Positions 54,101 to 63,209 of a stretch of DNA of 64,000 nucleotides are shown one piece after another. Every line of letters begins with the position of its first letter. Within the stretch, counting starts at the first letter, position 1. Below the pieces are notes generated by a model. That model saw only the letters and a program-made list of their open reading frames with translations. It was not told the origin of the DNA and ran no database searches. The position numbers and the translations under genes are program-made. Source of the stretch: Bacteroidota bacterium. Lineage in GTDB: Bacteria > Bacteroidota > Ignavibacteria > Kapaibacteriales > UBA2268. The DNA lies in the NCBI GenBank assembly GCA_021780815.1, contig JAJXYC010000002.1, positions 55,257-119,256 of the forward strand, given 5' to 3'.

Positions 54101-55719
54101 GCAACTTGTTTCCAGCCAAAAGGACCTTGAACATCAGTTTGATAAGTATTGAATGTATCCAATTCAGGTCTTCTTGCACGGTAAACTTTAAATCCCAAGA
54201 AATCCAATCCTCTTTCATAAGGGTCGTAAGACATTTCAGCAGTAGAATCCCACTGAATTGTTGCGCCATGATTAAGTGATTGAACAACAGTAATTATACT
54301 TCTATCCGGAGGCGTCGGGGCACGGAAATTATTATCATAAACTTCTTGTGCAAATTTATCTTTTCTAATTAATTCAGCAACATCAGCTATTGTTCCATCA
54401 GCATCGCCACCTTTTGCTGTATTAGCTAAAATCACACCAAGTACAACTCTTACTGTATCATTTGGACGCATATTAAAAGGACCAGTTGCCATTAAAATAC
54501 GTTTATCGCCAGCTCCATTATCACCATCACGTGTTTTTGAGGACATAAAGTTATAACGTTCATCTGGTGTTTGAACATCTTCTGCGATATTCCAGTTACG
54601 GAAAGTTACAAGTCCTAATTGTTCTGAATTAGAATAAACTTTTTTATCTTTTCTTGGAAAACCATTTGCATCAACAGCGGGAGATTCCAAAAAGTCTAAG
54701 CCAAGATAACCAAAACCTTTTCCTGCTTCTCCACGGTCTCCTTGCGTCCATTGAATTGCTAAATTCAATGATGGGTCTGCATTATAAAATTCAACTCTAT
54801 CGTTTGCCGCACCAGCAGCAGTATTTGGAGATAATGCTATATCTACATCCATAACAGGCGCTAACCAACAATTTTTTAAAATTGTATTGCCATTTTTATT
54901 AACCATATTATAAGCAATAAAAATAAAGTCTTTGTAGTCACCAAATCCCCAAGAGTAAATAGTTTCTTCGTATTGAATTCTTAAAGGATAACCATCAGCA
55001 CGCATACGAGATGCACCACCTTCAAAATAGTTTAAATCAGTATCTTTAAAAGTTGCAAAAATATCTTCGCCAGAGATGAAAGCAGGTCCTTTTGGATAAA
55101 AAGTTTCTGTTCTTTCAGCTGTATTATAAATAAAGTGTCCAAAATAACGATTAGATTTAAGTGTATCTGCTGGAGAATCATCCCAAACAGGCCAATTATA
55201 TTTATCGGACGCTTGAATTGGTGAACCATCAGCTTTGAAATCAACTGAAAAACAAGTTCTATATTTGTAAATATCAGTTTGGTCAATTAAATCACCATCT
55301 TCAATTCGTCCTGGAACCATCCAAGATTTTCCTGAATTTGGATTATAACTAACTTCAACATATTTTTTCAAATCGTTTGTGTCTGTTGAACCGGGTCTTA
55401 CTTTTTCAGAACCGAACCAAATTCCGCCACCGAAAATATATTGATTAGCAGAACCACGTGGCCAGTAACCACCTCCAAGTGAATTTGCTACATCTAATCC
55501 AAAGATACCGTAATTCGAAGTATAGAATTGGAAATTACTTACGGTATTTTGTTGAACATCAAACACACCTGAATAAATCTTTTGTATTTGATTTTTTGCT
55601 TTATCTTTTTTCCCACTATTACTTTTTTGAGCATCAGGTGATAAAGCAGCGAAAATTAATCCATTAGCAACTAAAAATGTAGCTAAAATTAATATTAATA
55701 TTCTGTTTGTTCTTTTCAT
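51160..55719 (-). CDS. Large surface protein with C-terminal FlgD-like/T9SS-like domain
   Basis: A 1519-residue exported protein with signal peptide (ILILILATFLVANGLIFAA). The N-terminal section has GGGIWFGSEK and repeated DNGAGDKRILMATGPFNM-type beta segments. Around residues 480-520 an FN3-like strand pair (GATIQWDSTAEMSYDPYERG, LDFLGFKVYRARR) is visible. The end has VVPNPYFISTEAQKSPYDSE, CKIQIFTAAGDLVKTIDH and WDLLSSNGIRVQSQAFVALI, a FlgD-Ig/T9SS-type domain. It lies 9 bases before the PorV-like gene and 24 after the TonB receptor, so it is the middle gene of an operon. Ligand capture for the receptor is a possible role, by analogy with SusD, but no SusD motif is seen. Confidence 0.8.
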   Translation of the reverse strand: MKRTNRILILILATFLVANGLIFAALSPDAQKSNSGKKDKAKNQIQKIYSGVFDVQQNTVSNFQFYTSNYGIFGLDVANSLGGGYWPRGSANQYIFGGGIWFGSEKVRPGSTDTNDLKKYVEVSYNPNSGKSWMVPGRIEDGDLIDQTDIYKYRTCFSVDFKADGSPIQASDKYNWPVWDDSPADTLKSNRYFGHFIYNTAERTETFYPKGPAFISGEDIFATFKDTDLNYFEGGASRMRADGYPLRIQYEETIYSWGFGDYKDFIFIAYNMVNKNGNTILKNCWLAPVMDVDIALSPNTAAGAANDRVEFYNADPSLNLAIQWTQGDRGEAGKGFGYLGLDFLESPAVDANGFPRKDKKVYSNSEQLGLVTFRNWNIAEDVQTPDERYNFMSSKTRDGDNGAGDKRILMATGPFNMRPNDTVRVVLGVILANTAKGGDADGTIADVAELIRKDKFAQEVYDNNFRAPTPPDRSIITVVQSLNHGATIQWDSTAEMSYDPYERGLDFLGFKVYRARRPELDTFNTYQTDVQGPFGWKQVAQFEIPKPYWKSTYRAGLDSNNKSMPLIDQMFIVGPYADASGKVLDTMAIRVIRCPIGTIYWTAAQAMQQTGYDYPILSNIDTSLYAQPWAPIYKEMIQEDGFNLSQGAVQISNDLINSKHYKIFDSVMVGVAHLNRALIPYNPLFYRRNTIQISRDWLIDSVLVKFPDGIVGNRVVNKYYDSVNHRDIYDTVRTTVDTVYLVKTLRSSIISGKSGYVVDILTNRSVLQMMNDTTHIDEVLDSLYSYIQRGQVTIDFPDWEQSPRARNEAIVPYVKKNFNNRTLTDIGDDNHDGHITINTDPTKSEQLVNNVDYYYKVLAYDEGDYQQPTPSKVNDANDGLPNFTLVKPTANTVSDDPDIKVIITPEDSAKIGGLFNFRMFAVDKDRLLKNFAGHTLELTFSPYWYQQQITFPGRAATDIFTFGLYQQRAKLIDQQTQQTLFDGILSFEDQPCSVPYRGAFTENGASFVVADTVIVDSVSGKEITFGLANNREIVTRTGKFTTGSFRDADPAVCYTLSTLPPAYGTLGFGFDFTIQQYGGMYRPDSLTISDKSLNQTNATTPINFIDDHMSDERQVRNTNLVMTTQPVGFDYSVAPNYVVYGSFNNGPGVYQVEFLPGGQDTLNVVWGGAPPKNTNSNTFVVNYLNVKIHNLMSYKRPTLVGNDSVDVSYPTELQPMTLPMVSQIPTPQSWFPDRLYPDPRNLGYNGVDRLDPATNNFIGKYNIGVYGWVNSRSGNYYNPIQLPKEMARPNYQPYQGAPITYLDRQNRYYLSAISVDGKDTIDFNHNLNIGGVQFALDYANKGRFNTTSQAWVPIPVANYTFGPDFQAGDKIVLRTYGGALGLPLPGAKVLFQINNPKGNNGTYTNNLMDNIKVVPNPYFISTEAQKSPYDSEKIFFTSLPTECKIQIFTAAGDLVKTIDHKDLGGSKVQQEYVEPWDLLSSNGIRVQSQAFVALITTPDGAQTVKNFSVVVGGFRLIQQ

Positions 55720-55743
55720 ATCTTATTTCCTTAATTTCATTGA

Positions 55744-58700
55744 TTAATTAAATCTAATCATTATTCCCGCATAAACTGTACGAGGTATGGAATAATTTCC
55801 TAAAAATGATAATGCTGTTTTTGCATAATTCATGTAAGATTGGAATTTTTCAGCTTGTGTAACAACACCATTTTTGTCAAAATCAGCATTTGCATTGTAC
55901 AATCTGTTGCCAAATTTATCGTATTGGTCTGCGGTAAATGATGCAGGATTACTGTAATCAGCAGTTTTATACCAAGTGGTTGCACTGAAATCACCTATTC
56001 TTTTATCAAGTACTGTCCCATTGTCAATTGGATCACCAGTTGCGGAATAAACTGCAAGTGGCTCAGTTCTATCAAATAAGTTGTATATCTCTACAAATAA
56101 TTCAATAGAAGTATTTCCCATAGATTCACCAAACATATCCTTTAAATTAAATGACTTAGATATTTTGGTATTAACATTCCAAGCAGAAGGTTGACGTTCT
56201 GCATTATATTCACCGAGCAATTTACCATTTTTATCTGTTTTAGTATAAGGATAACCACTTCTCCATAATCCATCAAAGCCAATATTTGCATTTTGCAATA
56301 TTTTTGCTCCAAAAACTGACGGACCTTCACCGTTGCCCCAAATAAAGTTAAGATTTCCCTTTACATAATGTCTTACGTCCCAAGTTGTTGGATAAGGAGC
56401 TAATGGGAAAGCAAATTGATTAGTATAAATATCTCGTGGAGCACTAAAGTTTGACGTTGGGTCTGGTGCAGTTCCATCTGCTTTTGCATAAGTATAATTT
56501 AACTGCATATATAAGTGATCCTCTGCTGTTGGTCTTTTACGTAATTCAAATTCCACACCTCGTGTTACACCATACTCTGTTGTTGAGAACATAAAATATG
56601 GTGTCGGAACCGTAGGCACATATGTCGCACCCAACTGATTGTATTGGTCAGTATAATATGCTGTTACACTCATCGCCAACATATCACTAAATTGTTGATT
56701 ATATGATACTTGATATTGATTTGTTCTTTGGGCATCTAAATTTGGATTGCCAATTAAATTACCACTTCTTAAGATATCAACTGCGTAGTTATCGTATAAG
56801 TATTCATATTGTGGTGTCTTGAAATACAAACCATAAGCAATTGATAAAAATGAAAGTTCAGTAATTGGATAAGTTATATTAATTCTTGGGGAAACCTGGA
56901 ACTTTATATTTGCTTTTGCAAATCCAGTGTCAGAAGTAATAGGAGTCCAAGTAGCCGAAGGTAATCTATAATCAGAATTAGGATTCATCATATCAAATCT
57001 TAGACCTGGGCTTATAATAATTCCTTTATAAGAAATCTGATCTTGTACATAAGCTGATAGTTCAGTAGGAGTATGTGCTTTACTCGTTTTATCCCATACA
57101 GACTGGTTTTCAGCATAAATGTTTCCACCAAATTTATCAGTATAAATATCATAGAATGGGTTACCATCATAAGGAGTACTATTGTTATGTAATTCCAAAT
57201 CATAAAGTCTTAATTGGAAACCAGTCTTAAAAATATGAGAGAAGTCATTTGTTTGGAAAGCATCTGTATAGCTACCATCAAATTGCCAATAAGAACCTAA
57301 CCGGAAGCTTACTCCTGTTGCTGTACCTGAACTGTAAAACGCATTTTGTAATCCAAAGGGATTTGATGTACCCGAAGCATAAGCTTGTCCTTCATAATAA
57401 CCTGTCAATGGGTTTCTTACTGGTATATCACCTTCTAAATATCCGTCAGCTGTACGTCCACGGTCTGAAAGTCCGGTAAATTCATCTAAAATTTTATCAC
57501 CAATCACTCTTCCGTTTTGTTCTGTACCTTTTACTAATGTTGCACCATTAATAACATATTGGTCATGTGGTTCAAGAATATCGAAGCCAGTAAAGAAACT
57601 TGGATTATTAGTATTAACTAAATGTGTATTTGGGTCTATATTTCTTCTCCCTGTAATATTATTATTAGTTGTTCTTGAAACAGTAAATTCATAAAAACTT
57701 GAAGAAGTCAAAGTGTGGTTAATTCTTGCCATAAAGTTATTAACAATTTGATTACCAACAGGCAATTCAGCTAAATTAGTTGGGACACCATTGGATTGAC
57801 CATTAAGTACACCAGGGTCATTAGCATAGAGCCAACCCCAACTACCAAATTCAGCCGAAGTAATACCATAGTTAGTTCCAAGAATTAGACCAATATTATC
57901 ACTAATAGCAAAACGAAGACGAGCAGTAATATTTTTCATCCAAGTTCCTTGATGAGGAATTAAACCTAAGTTATTTCCTGCTGGGTCATAAATTTCATAA
58001 CTATTATTGCGATAATTTTCAGTAAAATTAGTAGCAGAAATATAGAAAGTAGAGTTCTTTAAAACTTGCAAAGGACCACCAATACCAAAATCGATAGTAT
58101 TTTCATTGCCACCTTGCAATTTAGCACCTTCACCGGAATGAACAGGAACATAACGAGTATCTTCTTGTTGCAAACCAAGTCCAAAAGCTTGTCTGCCATA
58201 AAGCGAAGGCAAATCCGTACGCCATCTCAAAAGTCCTTCATAGCGGTCTGTACGTCCAGTTTTAACAACTGTATTAACAATACCACCTTGTGCTTGACCG
58301 TATTCAGCAGAAAAACCACCTGTAAGAACTTGAACTTCTTCTGTTCCAAAGGCAGAAACCATTGGATAATATGTAGTTCCACCAAATCCCATTCCACCAG
58401 CAAATTGGTCACTTACATCAAGACCATCAACACGCACTTGTGTCTCAGAAGACCTTGCACCACGAATATTAAATCCGTCACCATTATTTCTTACACCTGC
58501 ACTCAAACTAACAACAGAATTAACACCTTCGGCAGACGTCCCTGTAATTTGACTTCCACCATAAGCTGTCTGAGTACCAATAACATCTTTTTGAACCATC
58601 GTCCTTTTATCTGCTGTAACTGTAATTGTTTGACCCATTACCGATTCATCTTCTAATGTAACATCTAAATTTGTTACATCATCAGCAGAAATTCTTATTT

Positions 58701-58959
58701 TTTTAATTGTTTCTTTTTTACCAACTGCTCGAATCAATACATCATAAGAACCTGATGTAATATTCGCTATGGTAAATGTTCCATTTTTACCAACAGCGGC
58801 ACCTAATGTTGTTCCTTGGACACGAACGGTCGCACCAATTACTGGTTTACCATCTGTATCCACAATTTTCCCCTTCAATATCCCATAGATACTTGCAAAA
58901 GTAGCTATCGGAAAAAGGAGCGCTAAAATTAAACTTAAATTGAGGATTCGTCTTAACAT
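55744..58959 (-). CDS. TonB-dependent receptor with CarboxypepD-reg-like N-terminus
   Basis: A 1071-residue outer-membrane receptor. Signal peptide, then a carboxypeptidase-regulatory-like domain (27-105: YGILKGKIVDTDGKPVIGAT), a plug (IGTQTAYGGSQITGTSAEGV; VRVDGLDVSDQFAGG; GTEEVQVLTGGFSAEYGQAQ with GGIVNTVVKTG) and a long barrel ending RTVYAGIMIRFN. A TonB box was not recognised. It heads the operon with the 1519-aa protein and the PorV-like protein. The substrate is unknown. Confidence 0.93.
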   Translation of the reverse strand: MLRRILNLSLILALLFPIATFASIYGILKGKIVDTDGKPVIGATVRVQGTTLGAAVGKNGTFTIANITSGSYDVLIRAVGKKETIKKIRISADDVTNLDVTLEDESVMGQTITVTADKRTMVQKDVIGTQTAYGGSQITGTSAEGVNSVVSLSAGVRNNGDGFNIRGARSSETQVRVDGLDVSDQFAGGMGFGGTTYYPMVSAFGTEEVQVLTGGFSAEYGQAQGGIVNTVVKTGRTDRYEGLLRWRTDLPSLYGRQAFGLGLQQEDTRYVPVHSGEGAKLQGGNENTIDFGIGGPLQVLKNSTFYISATNFTENYRNNSYEIYDPAGNNLGLIPHQGTWMKNITARLRFAISDNIGLILGTNYGITSAEFGSWGWLYANDPGVLNGQSNGVPTNLAELPVGNQIVNNFMARINHTLTSSSFYEFTVSRTTNNNITGRRNIDPNTHLVNTNNPSFFTGFDILEPHDQYVINGATLVKGTEQNGRVIGDKILDEFTGLSDRGRTADGYLEGDIPVRNPLTGYYEGQAYASGTSNPFGLQNAFYSSGTATGVSFRLGSYWQFDGSYTDAFQTNDFSHIFKTGFQLRLYDLELHNNSTPYDGNPFYDIYTDKFGGNIYAENQSVWDKTSKAHTPTELSAYVQDQISYKGIIISPGLRFDMMNPNSDYRLPSATWTPITSDTGFAKANIKFQVSPRINITYPITELSFLSIAYGLYFKTPQYEYLYDNYAVDILRSGNLIGNPNLDAQRTNQYQVSYNQQFSDMLAMSVTAYYTDQYNQLGATYVPTVPTPYFMFSTTEYGVTRGVEFELRKRPTAEDHLYMQLNYTYAKADGTAPDPTSNFSAPRDIYTNQFAFPLAPYPTTWDVRHYVKGNLNFIWGNGEGPSVFGAKILQNANIGFDGLWRSGYPYTKTDKNGKLLGEYNAERQPSAWNVNTKISKSFNLKDMFGESMGNTSIELFVEIYNLFDRTEPLAVYSATGDPIDNGTVLDKRIGDFSATTWYKTADYSNPASFTADQYDKFGNRLYNANADFDKNGVVTQAEKFQSYMNYAKTALSFLGNYSIPRTVYAGIMIRFN

Positions 58960-59035
58960 TTGACAACCTTTGTTTTATTCATATTAATTTTTTAATTTAA
59001 TTACAATCTTCAAGAAAAATACTTTTAAGTAATTA

Positions 59036-60994
59036 TTACTTAACTACATTAATTAATTTAGTAATGTTGTTACTTCCATCTTTTAAATTGATATAATAAG
59101 CACCGCTGAGCAAATTAGTTGTATTAATATTTACGGAATGTTGTCCTGCATTTAAAAAACCATTGTATGCTTCGCTAACCACATTGCCTAACAAATCAGT
59201 AATTACAACTCGAACTTGTCCATCATTGGAAGTATTAAATTCCATCGTAGAAATATCATTAGATGGATTGGGGAATATTTTTGTTATTGTAGTGTTGCTT
59301 GGTGTAGAATGATCTTCAACACTATTAATATTGCCATCAAAATGACCAACTGCAACATGTTGTTTTCTTAAATAAGACAATGCCGCAGTATAATAAGCTG
59401 AACCACTATCTTCGCCAGGTTGAAGTATAGTATGCAACATTAATATTGGTATATTAACTAAATTGTTTGGCAATATTGTTGGAATAAATGTATCACGTTC
59501 ATATATATTACTTTGAGTAATATTTGCAGGAGCAGACCAACTTGAAGAACTAAAGGTATAAGCTGAAACAAAAATATCACTTGTTGAGAAAGTATAATGG
59601 CTTGCATCAGACCAACTTACTCCAACTAAATCTACCCATTTAACTAATAATTGTTTTTCATCAACAGTTTTTGAAATTTGGATTTCAAAATCAACTCCAC
59701 TTGCAACTTGAGCTCCCGTATCATCCAAATAATTTAACCATACTCCTGTCACATCTGCAATTTTTGTCAAAGACCAGCTATCAGTTGCAGATTCGTATTT
59801 AATAACAAGAATTTGATGAGTATTATAAGCAAAATCTTTTGAGGCATCTGATTCTGTAAAATATACTGCAAAATATACATCGCCATTGCTAAGAACAGTG
59901 AAATCTTTGGAAGAATAGCCTAAACTACAACTGTCAGGATTTAATCCTAAATTTGATGCGTAATCTTTAATAATATTTAAAGGCATAATTTTGAAGTTAT
60001 TCCAAGTATCGCCGTTATCATTGGAAGTTGAAAATCCAATCTTTATTCCTCTCAGACCAGTATTATCAATAAAATCACCGGCAACTGCCAAATACATAGT
60101 TCCATCACCTTTTTGGCGCATACCAATTAATTCATTATCTCTATATGCAACAGAATCAACAGGATAGAATACACTGCTACTCCAAGCGGCAGGTATTACT
60201 ATTTTTGATGGGTCTAATTCAATTGTTTTTCTGTATCCAATGTTAGAATTATCAGTAAGGCTACCGCCTGCAGTTGGAGTTAAAGCATCAGCGGCAACAA
60301 TATAAAAGTTACCTTTGTTGTCTGTTCCTGAAAGAACTCCTGCGTCGGCAACAGCCCAATCATAAGATGTTCCATTAACAACAGCTTTATTGTCAATTAT
60401 GTTTGCCGCACCTCCTTGACTTGCACTAAAAAATCCAGTTAAATATCCATTCCAAGTGCTTTGTGCTTCAAATACTAATGAAGAAGTATAACCAAATGCT
60501 ATTTCATTACCATAATTGAAAGAGGATAAGGAAGGATATCTTGAACCACCATATACATCAACGTATTGATTGTATAATAAATAAATTGTTGGGTCCCAAG
60601 TATTACCTAAATCTGTAGATAATCTTAAAAATAAATTATCTTTTGTATTATTTGCATTAACACCAGATTCGTCTGGATTGTATGAACCACGTTTAATTGT
60701 AGCAAGAACGTTAAATTCAGGATTCCAAATAAAAGGTGTTGTTTGACGTGTATGATAGGAAAGTGAGTTTGCTAGTGAATCAAAAATTACAAAATTTACA
60801 CTTTGTACCTTATTTTGTGAAACCTTTCCATAGAGTTTTTCGTAATTAAAGTCATTGTTACCTATGCAAACCGGCATATTAGTTAATACTGGATGTGCAA
60901 CTATAGGTTCGTAATTTTTTGAATGCGAGTAAGCACTTGTAATTACTACAAATAGTGCTAAAATGGTTATCGAAAGTTGTTTAACTTTACTCAT
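59036..60994 (-). CDS. Secreted protein with T9SS type A sorting domain (sialidase-like repeats)
   Basis: A 652-residue protein with signal peptide (QLSITILALFVVITSAYS). Segments such as LRLSTDLGNTWDPTIYLLYN and IGFSTSNDNGDTWNNFKIMP are Asp-box-like (S-x-D-x-G-x-T-W) turns of sialidase/BNR propellers. The last 80 residues are a T9SS sorting domain: KIFPNPSNDISTMEFNT, VRVVITDLLGNVV, LLSGAYYINLKDG. No catalytic Arg triad was identified, so it may be a structural propeller cargo rather than an enzyme. Confidence 0.85.
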   Translation of the reverse strand: MSKVKQLSITILALFVVITSAYSHSKNYEPIVAHPVLTNMPVCIGNNDFNYEKLYGKVSQNKVQSVNFVIFDSLANSLSYHTRQTTPFIWNPEFNVLATIKRGSYNPDESGVNANNTKDNLFLRLSTDLGNTWDPTIYLLYNQYVDVYGGSRYPSLSSFNYGNEIAFGYTSSLVFEAQSTWNGYLTGFFSASQGGAANIIDNKAVVNGTSYDWAVADAGVLSGTDNKGNFYIVAADALTPTAGGSLTDNSNIGYRKTIELDPSKIVIPAAWSSSVFYPVDSVAYRDNELIGMRQKGDGTMYLAVAGDFIDNTGLRGIKIGFSTSNDNGDTWNNFKIMPLNIIKDYASNLGLNPDSCSLGYSSKDFTVLSNGDVYFAVYFTESDASKDFAYNTHQILVIKYESATDSWSLTKIADVTGVWLNYLDDTGAQVASGVDFEIQISKTVDEKQLLVKWVDLVGVSWSDASHYTFSTSDIFVSAYTFSSSSWSAPANITQSNIYERDTFIPTILPNNLVNIPILMLHTILQPGEDSGSAYYTAALSYLRKQHVAVGHFDGNINSVEDHSTPSNTTITKIFPNPSNDISTMEFNTSNDGQVRVVITDLLGNVVSEAYNGFLNAGQHSVNINTTNLLSGAYYINLKDGSNNITKLINVVK

Positions 60995-61108
60995 TTTTAT
61001 ACCTTTTTTTTATTAATAAAATTATGTTTTTTACTTTTTGTTTTATTTAAACTTGTAATTTAACAAATTTTGATTACTTAAAAAAATAATTGAATTTAAT
61101 AAATTCCT

Positions 61109-62479
61109 TTATAAAGAAATCCTCATTCCATAAATCAATGATATTGTTGAGCTAACATTTGAATTAGCAGGAGAAAACGTCGCACCCCCGGTAAACATTT
61201 TTGCATCGGCTCCTATTAATATATCTATCGCTTTTGAAATTGAATATTTGGATACAAATTTTAATGAACTGACAAAACCTATATCACTTGCTCCAATACT
61301 TAATCTTGAACTTAAAGTAAAATTATTATAATTTAAAAAGTTCCTTTCATAGAATACCCCAGCCCAAAATAAATTTTGTTCAGCAAGCGATACACCAGAT
61401 GTTCTTATTAATATGCTACCATTATTATCTGAATTTTCAATTTTTATAGTTGAGCCGCTCAAAGGACCTTCGTTGATTGTTACGTATTTATCTTGCGATA
61501 TTGAAAAATTCATATATCCAGTTTCTAAACCAATCTTTGAATCATTATCTATTGAAGCACCTACGCTTTGGGTAAATGAGTTTATGAGGTGAGTGCTTTT
61601 ATTTACTCCAAAACAAACAAAATCATTACCCAAAAATGAATTTAATTCCAAAACACTTAAATGAACTTTTGAAAAGTTTGTATTAAAGTTTGGTGAATAT
61701 TTGCTACCTGATAAAAGATTAGTATAATCATTGGTTAAAGAGACTTTTTGAACATTATCATACTCTTTATTATTTCTATTATTATTATTATTATTTAAAC
61801 TTAAGTCCTGTCCAGGAGAGTTTTTAATATTTGAAGGTTGAACTACTGAAATCTCGTGGTTTGATTCTGATATGCTACTATTAGGTTCATTTAGTAATTC
61901 ATTGGAAGATGTCTTTTCATTTTGTGTCAAACTTGAAAAATCTATATTATTTTTTTCTGTGTTATCAATACCTTTTTGAATATTAGAGTTTGTATTTGTT
62001 TCCTTTACAGAAACAATAGATTGAATTTGATTATGAGCAGAGATTTTGTTTATTTTACTTTGCTCGCTATTTGTTATTTGATTATTCATCATATAAGAAT
62101 TTTGATTAGCCGTATAAACTTTGTTTAATTTGGTAAATTGATTACCAAAATGGTCAATATTCAAAAGTAAAGCAAAGAATATTAAAATAGAAGCGGCTAT
62201 AGAATATTGAAAAAATACCACCTTGCGATTTTTTTTGTTATTAGAAAGATAAGCATCTTCTTGCATACGTGAAACAATTGATTTTTCTACCGAATTGAAG
62301 AAATTTTCAGGATATGCGATATCGTCATTTGCTTTTTGAATTTCATAATCAATTTCAACAAATGACTGAAAATCATTTTTCAACTCAGAATCTTGATTAA
62401 TCATATCACGCAACAAGTTATCTTCTTCCCGAGTAATTTCGCCATCGAGATAGCGAAAAATTAACTTATGCTGTTTCAT
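61109..62479 (-). CDS. Membrane anti-sigma-like protein with C-terminal barrel-like domain
   Basis: A 456-residue protein. The N-terminal 70 residues (LIFRYLDGEITREEDNLLRD followed by MINQDSELKNDFQSF) are typical of anti-sigma domains in this phylum, without Zn-binding HCC residues. One TM segment follows (VVFFQYSIAASILIFFALLL, about 87-107), then an Asn/Ser-rich linker (NNNNNNRNNKEYDN) and from about 265 a beta-rich region with repeated alternating strands (KIGLETGYMNFSIS, NFTLSSRLSIGASDIG, STISLIYGMRISL) resembling an outer-membrane barrel. The start overlaps the sigma gene by 14 bases, so they are coupled. The barrel fusion is unusual. Confidence 0.75.
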   Translation of the reverse strand: MKQHKLIFRYLDGEITREEDNLLRDMINQDSELKNDFQSFVEIDYEIQKANDDIAYPENFFNSVEKSIVSRMQEDAYLSNNKKNRKVVFFQYSIAASILIFFALLLNIDHFGNQFTKLNKVYTANQNSYMMNNQITNSEQSKINKISAHNQIQSIVSVKETNTNSNIQKGIDNTEKNNIDFSSLTQNEKTSSNELLNEPNSSISESNHEISVVQPSNIKNSPGQDLSLNNNNNNRNNKEYDNVQKVSLTNDYTNLLSGSKYSPNFNTNFSKVHLSVLELNSFLGNDFVCFGVNKSTHLINSFTQSVGASIDNDSKIGLETGYMNFSISQDKYVTINEGPLSGSTIKIENSDNNGSILIRTSGVSLAEQNLFWAGVFYERNFLNYNNFTLSSRLSIGASDIGFVSSLKFVSKYSISKAIDILIGADAKMFTGGATFSPANSNVSSTISLIYGMRISL

Positions 62480-63038
62480 TTAATTCCCTCATTAAAGGTT
62501 CAAGAGTTTCTTTTAATTTAAGACGAGCACGATGAACACGGACTTTAGCTAGCGATAAATCAATATCCAAAATTTCGGCAATTTCTTTATATGAAAAATC
62601 TTCCATATCCCGCAACACAACAGCTTCACGTAAAGATAAAGGTAATTTTGCAAGTTGCAACTCAATGTATTCTTTCATTCCTATCTTTAAATAATTTTTA
62701 GGAGCAAAACCATAATCCAACTCTGTAATTGCTTGCGTATTCTTTCTTTTACGAATAAAATTGATGCATGTGTTTCTTGCTGTAATAAAGAGCCAACTTT
62801 CAAAATTACCACCGTTAAATGTGCTTATCCTTTCATACACTCTGATGAAAGTTTCTTGGAATGCATCTTGTGCTGACGCTTCATCACCCAAAATCCTTAA
62901 ACAAAATCGGTATATTGCTTTTTTAAAATAAGAAAATAAATAATTAAAAGATTGTATATCACCTTTTTTAAAATCCAAGGCTGCTTGGTTTATCTTTGTG
63001 TGGTTAATATCTTTTTTACTTATTCCCATATTCCGCAC
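62466..63038 (-). CDS. ECF-family RNA polymerase sigma factor
   Basis: A 190-residue sigma-70-family protein. Region 2: FKKAIYRFCLRILGDEASAQ, DAFQETFIRVYERISTF, SWLFITARNTCINFIRKRK. Region 4: LPLSLREAVVLRDMEDFSYK and EIAEILDIDLSLAKVRVHRA, with the helix-turn-helix. Overlap with the downstream membrane protein gene fits a sigma/anti-sigma pair responding to an envelope signal. A TAATTTTG box on the minus strand (63132-63139) lies about 94 bases upstream of the start. Confidence 0.92.
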   Translation of the reverse strand: MRNMGISKKDINHTKINQAALDFKKGDIQSFNYLFSYFKKAIYRFCLRILGDEASAQDAFQETFIRVYERISTFNGGNFESWLFITARNTCINFIRKRKNTQAITELDYGFAPKNYLKIGMKEYIELQLAKLPLSLREAVVLRDMEDFSYKEIAEILDIDLSLAKVRVHRARLKLKETLEPLMRELNETA

Positions 63039-63209
63039 TTGTCTTAAATATAATTACAATTGAAATAGCCAAAAAGTTACAATTCTTATATTTTTTTTTA
63101 ATAATTTTAAAATTACAATCTACATAACTTACAAAATTAAGAAATAATTAGAGATTTTTTTGAGAGTTTTTTTTATGTTAATTTTTGAAAAGGAATTTAA
63201 GCAATTTGT

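Noticed and set aside
58066-58656. 196-aa plus-strand frame opposite the TonB receptor
   Set aside because: It is antisense to the plug domain and has no recognisable domain or ribosome-binding site.
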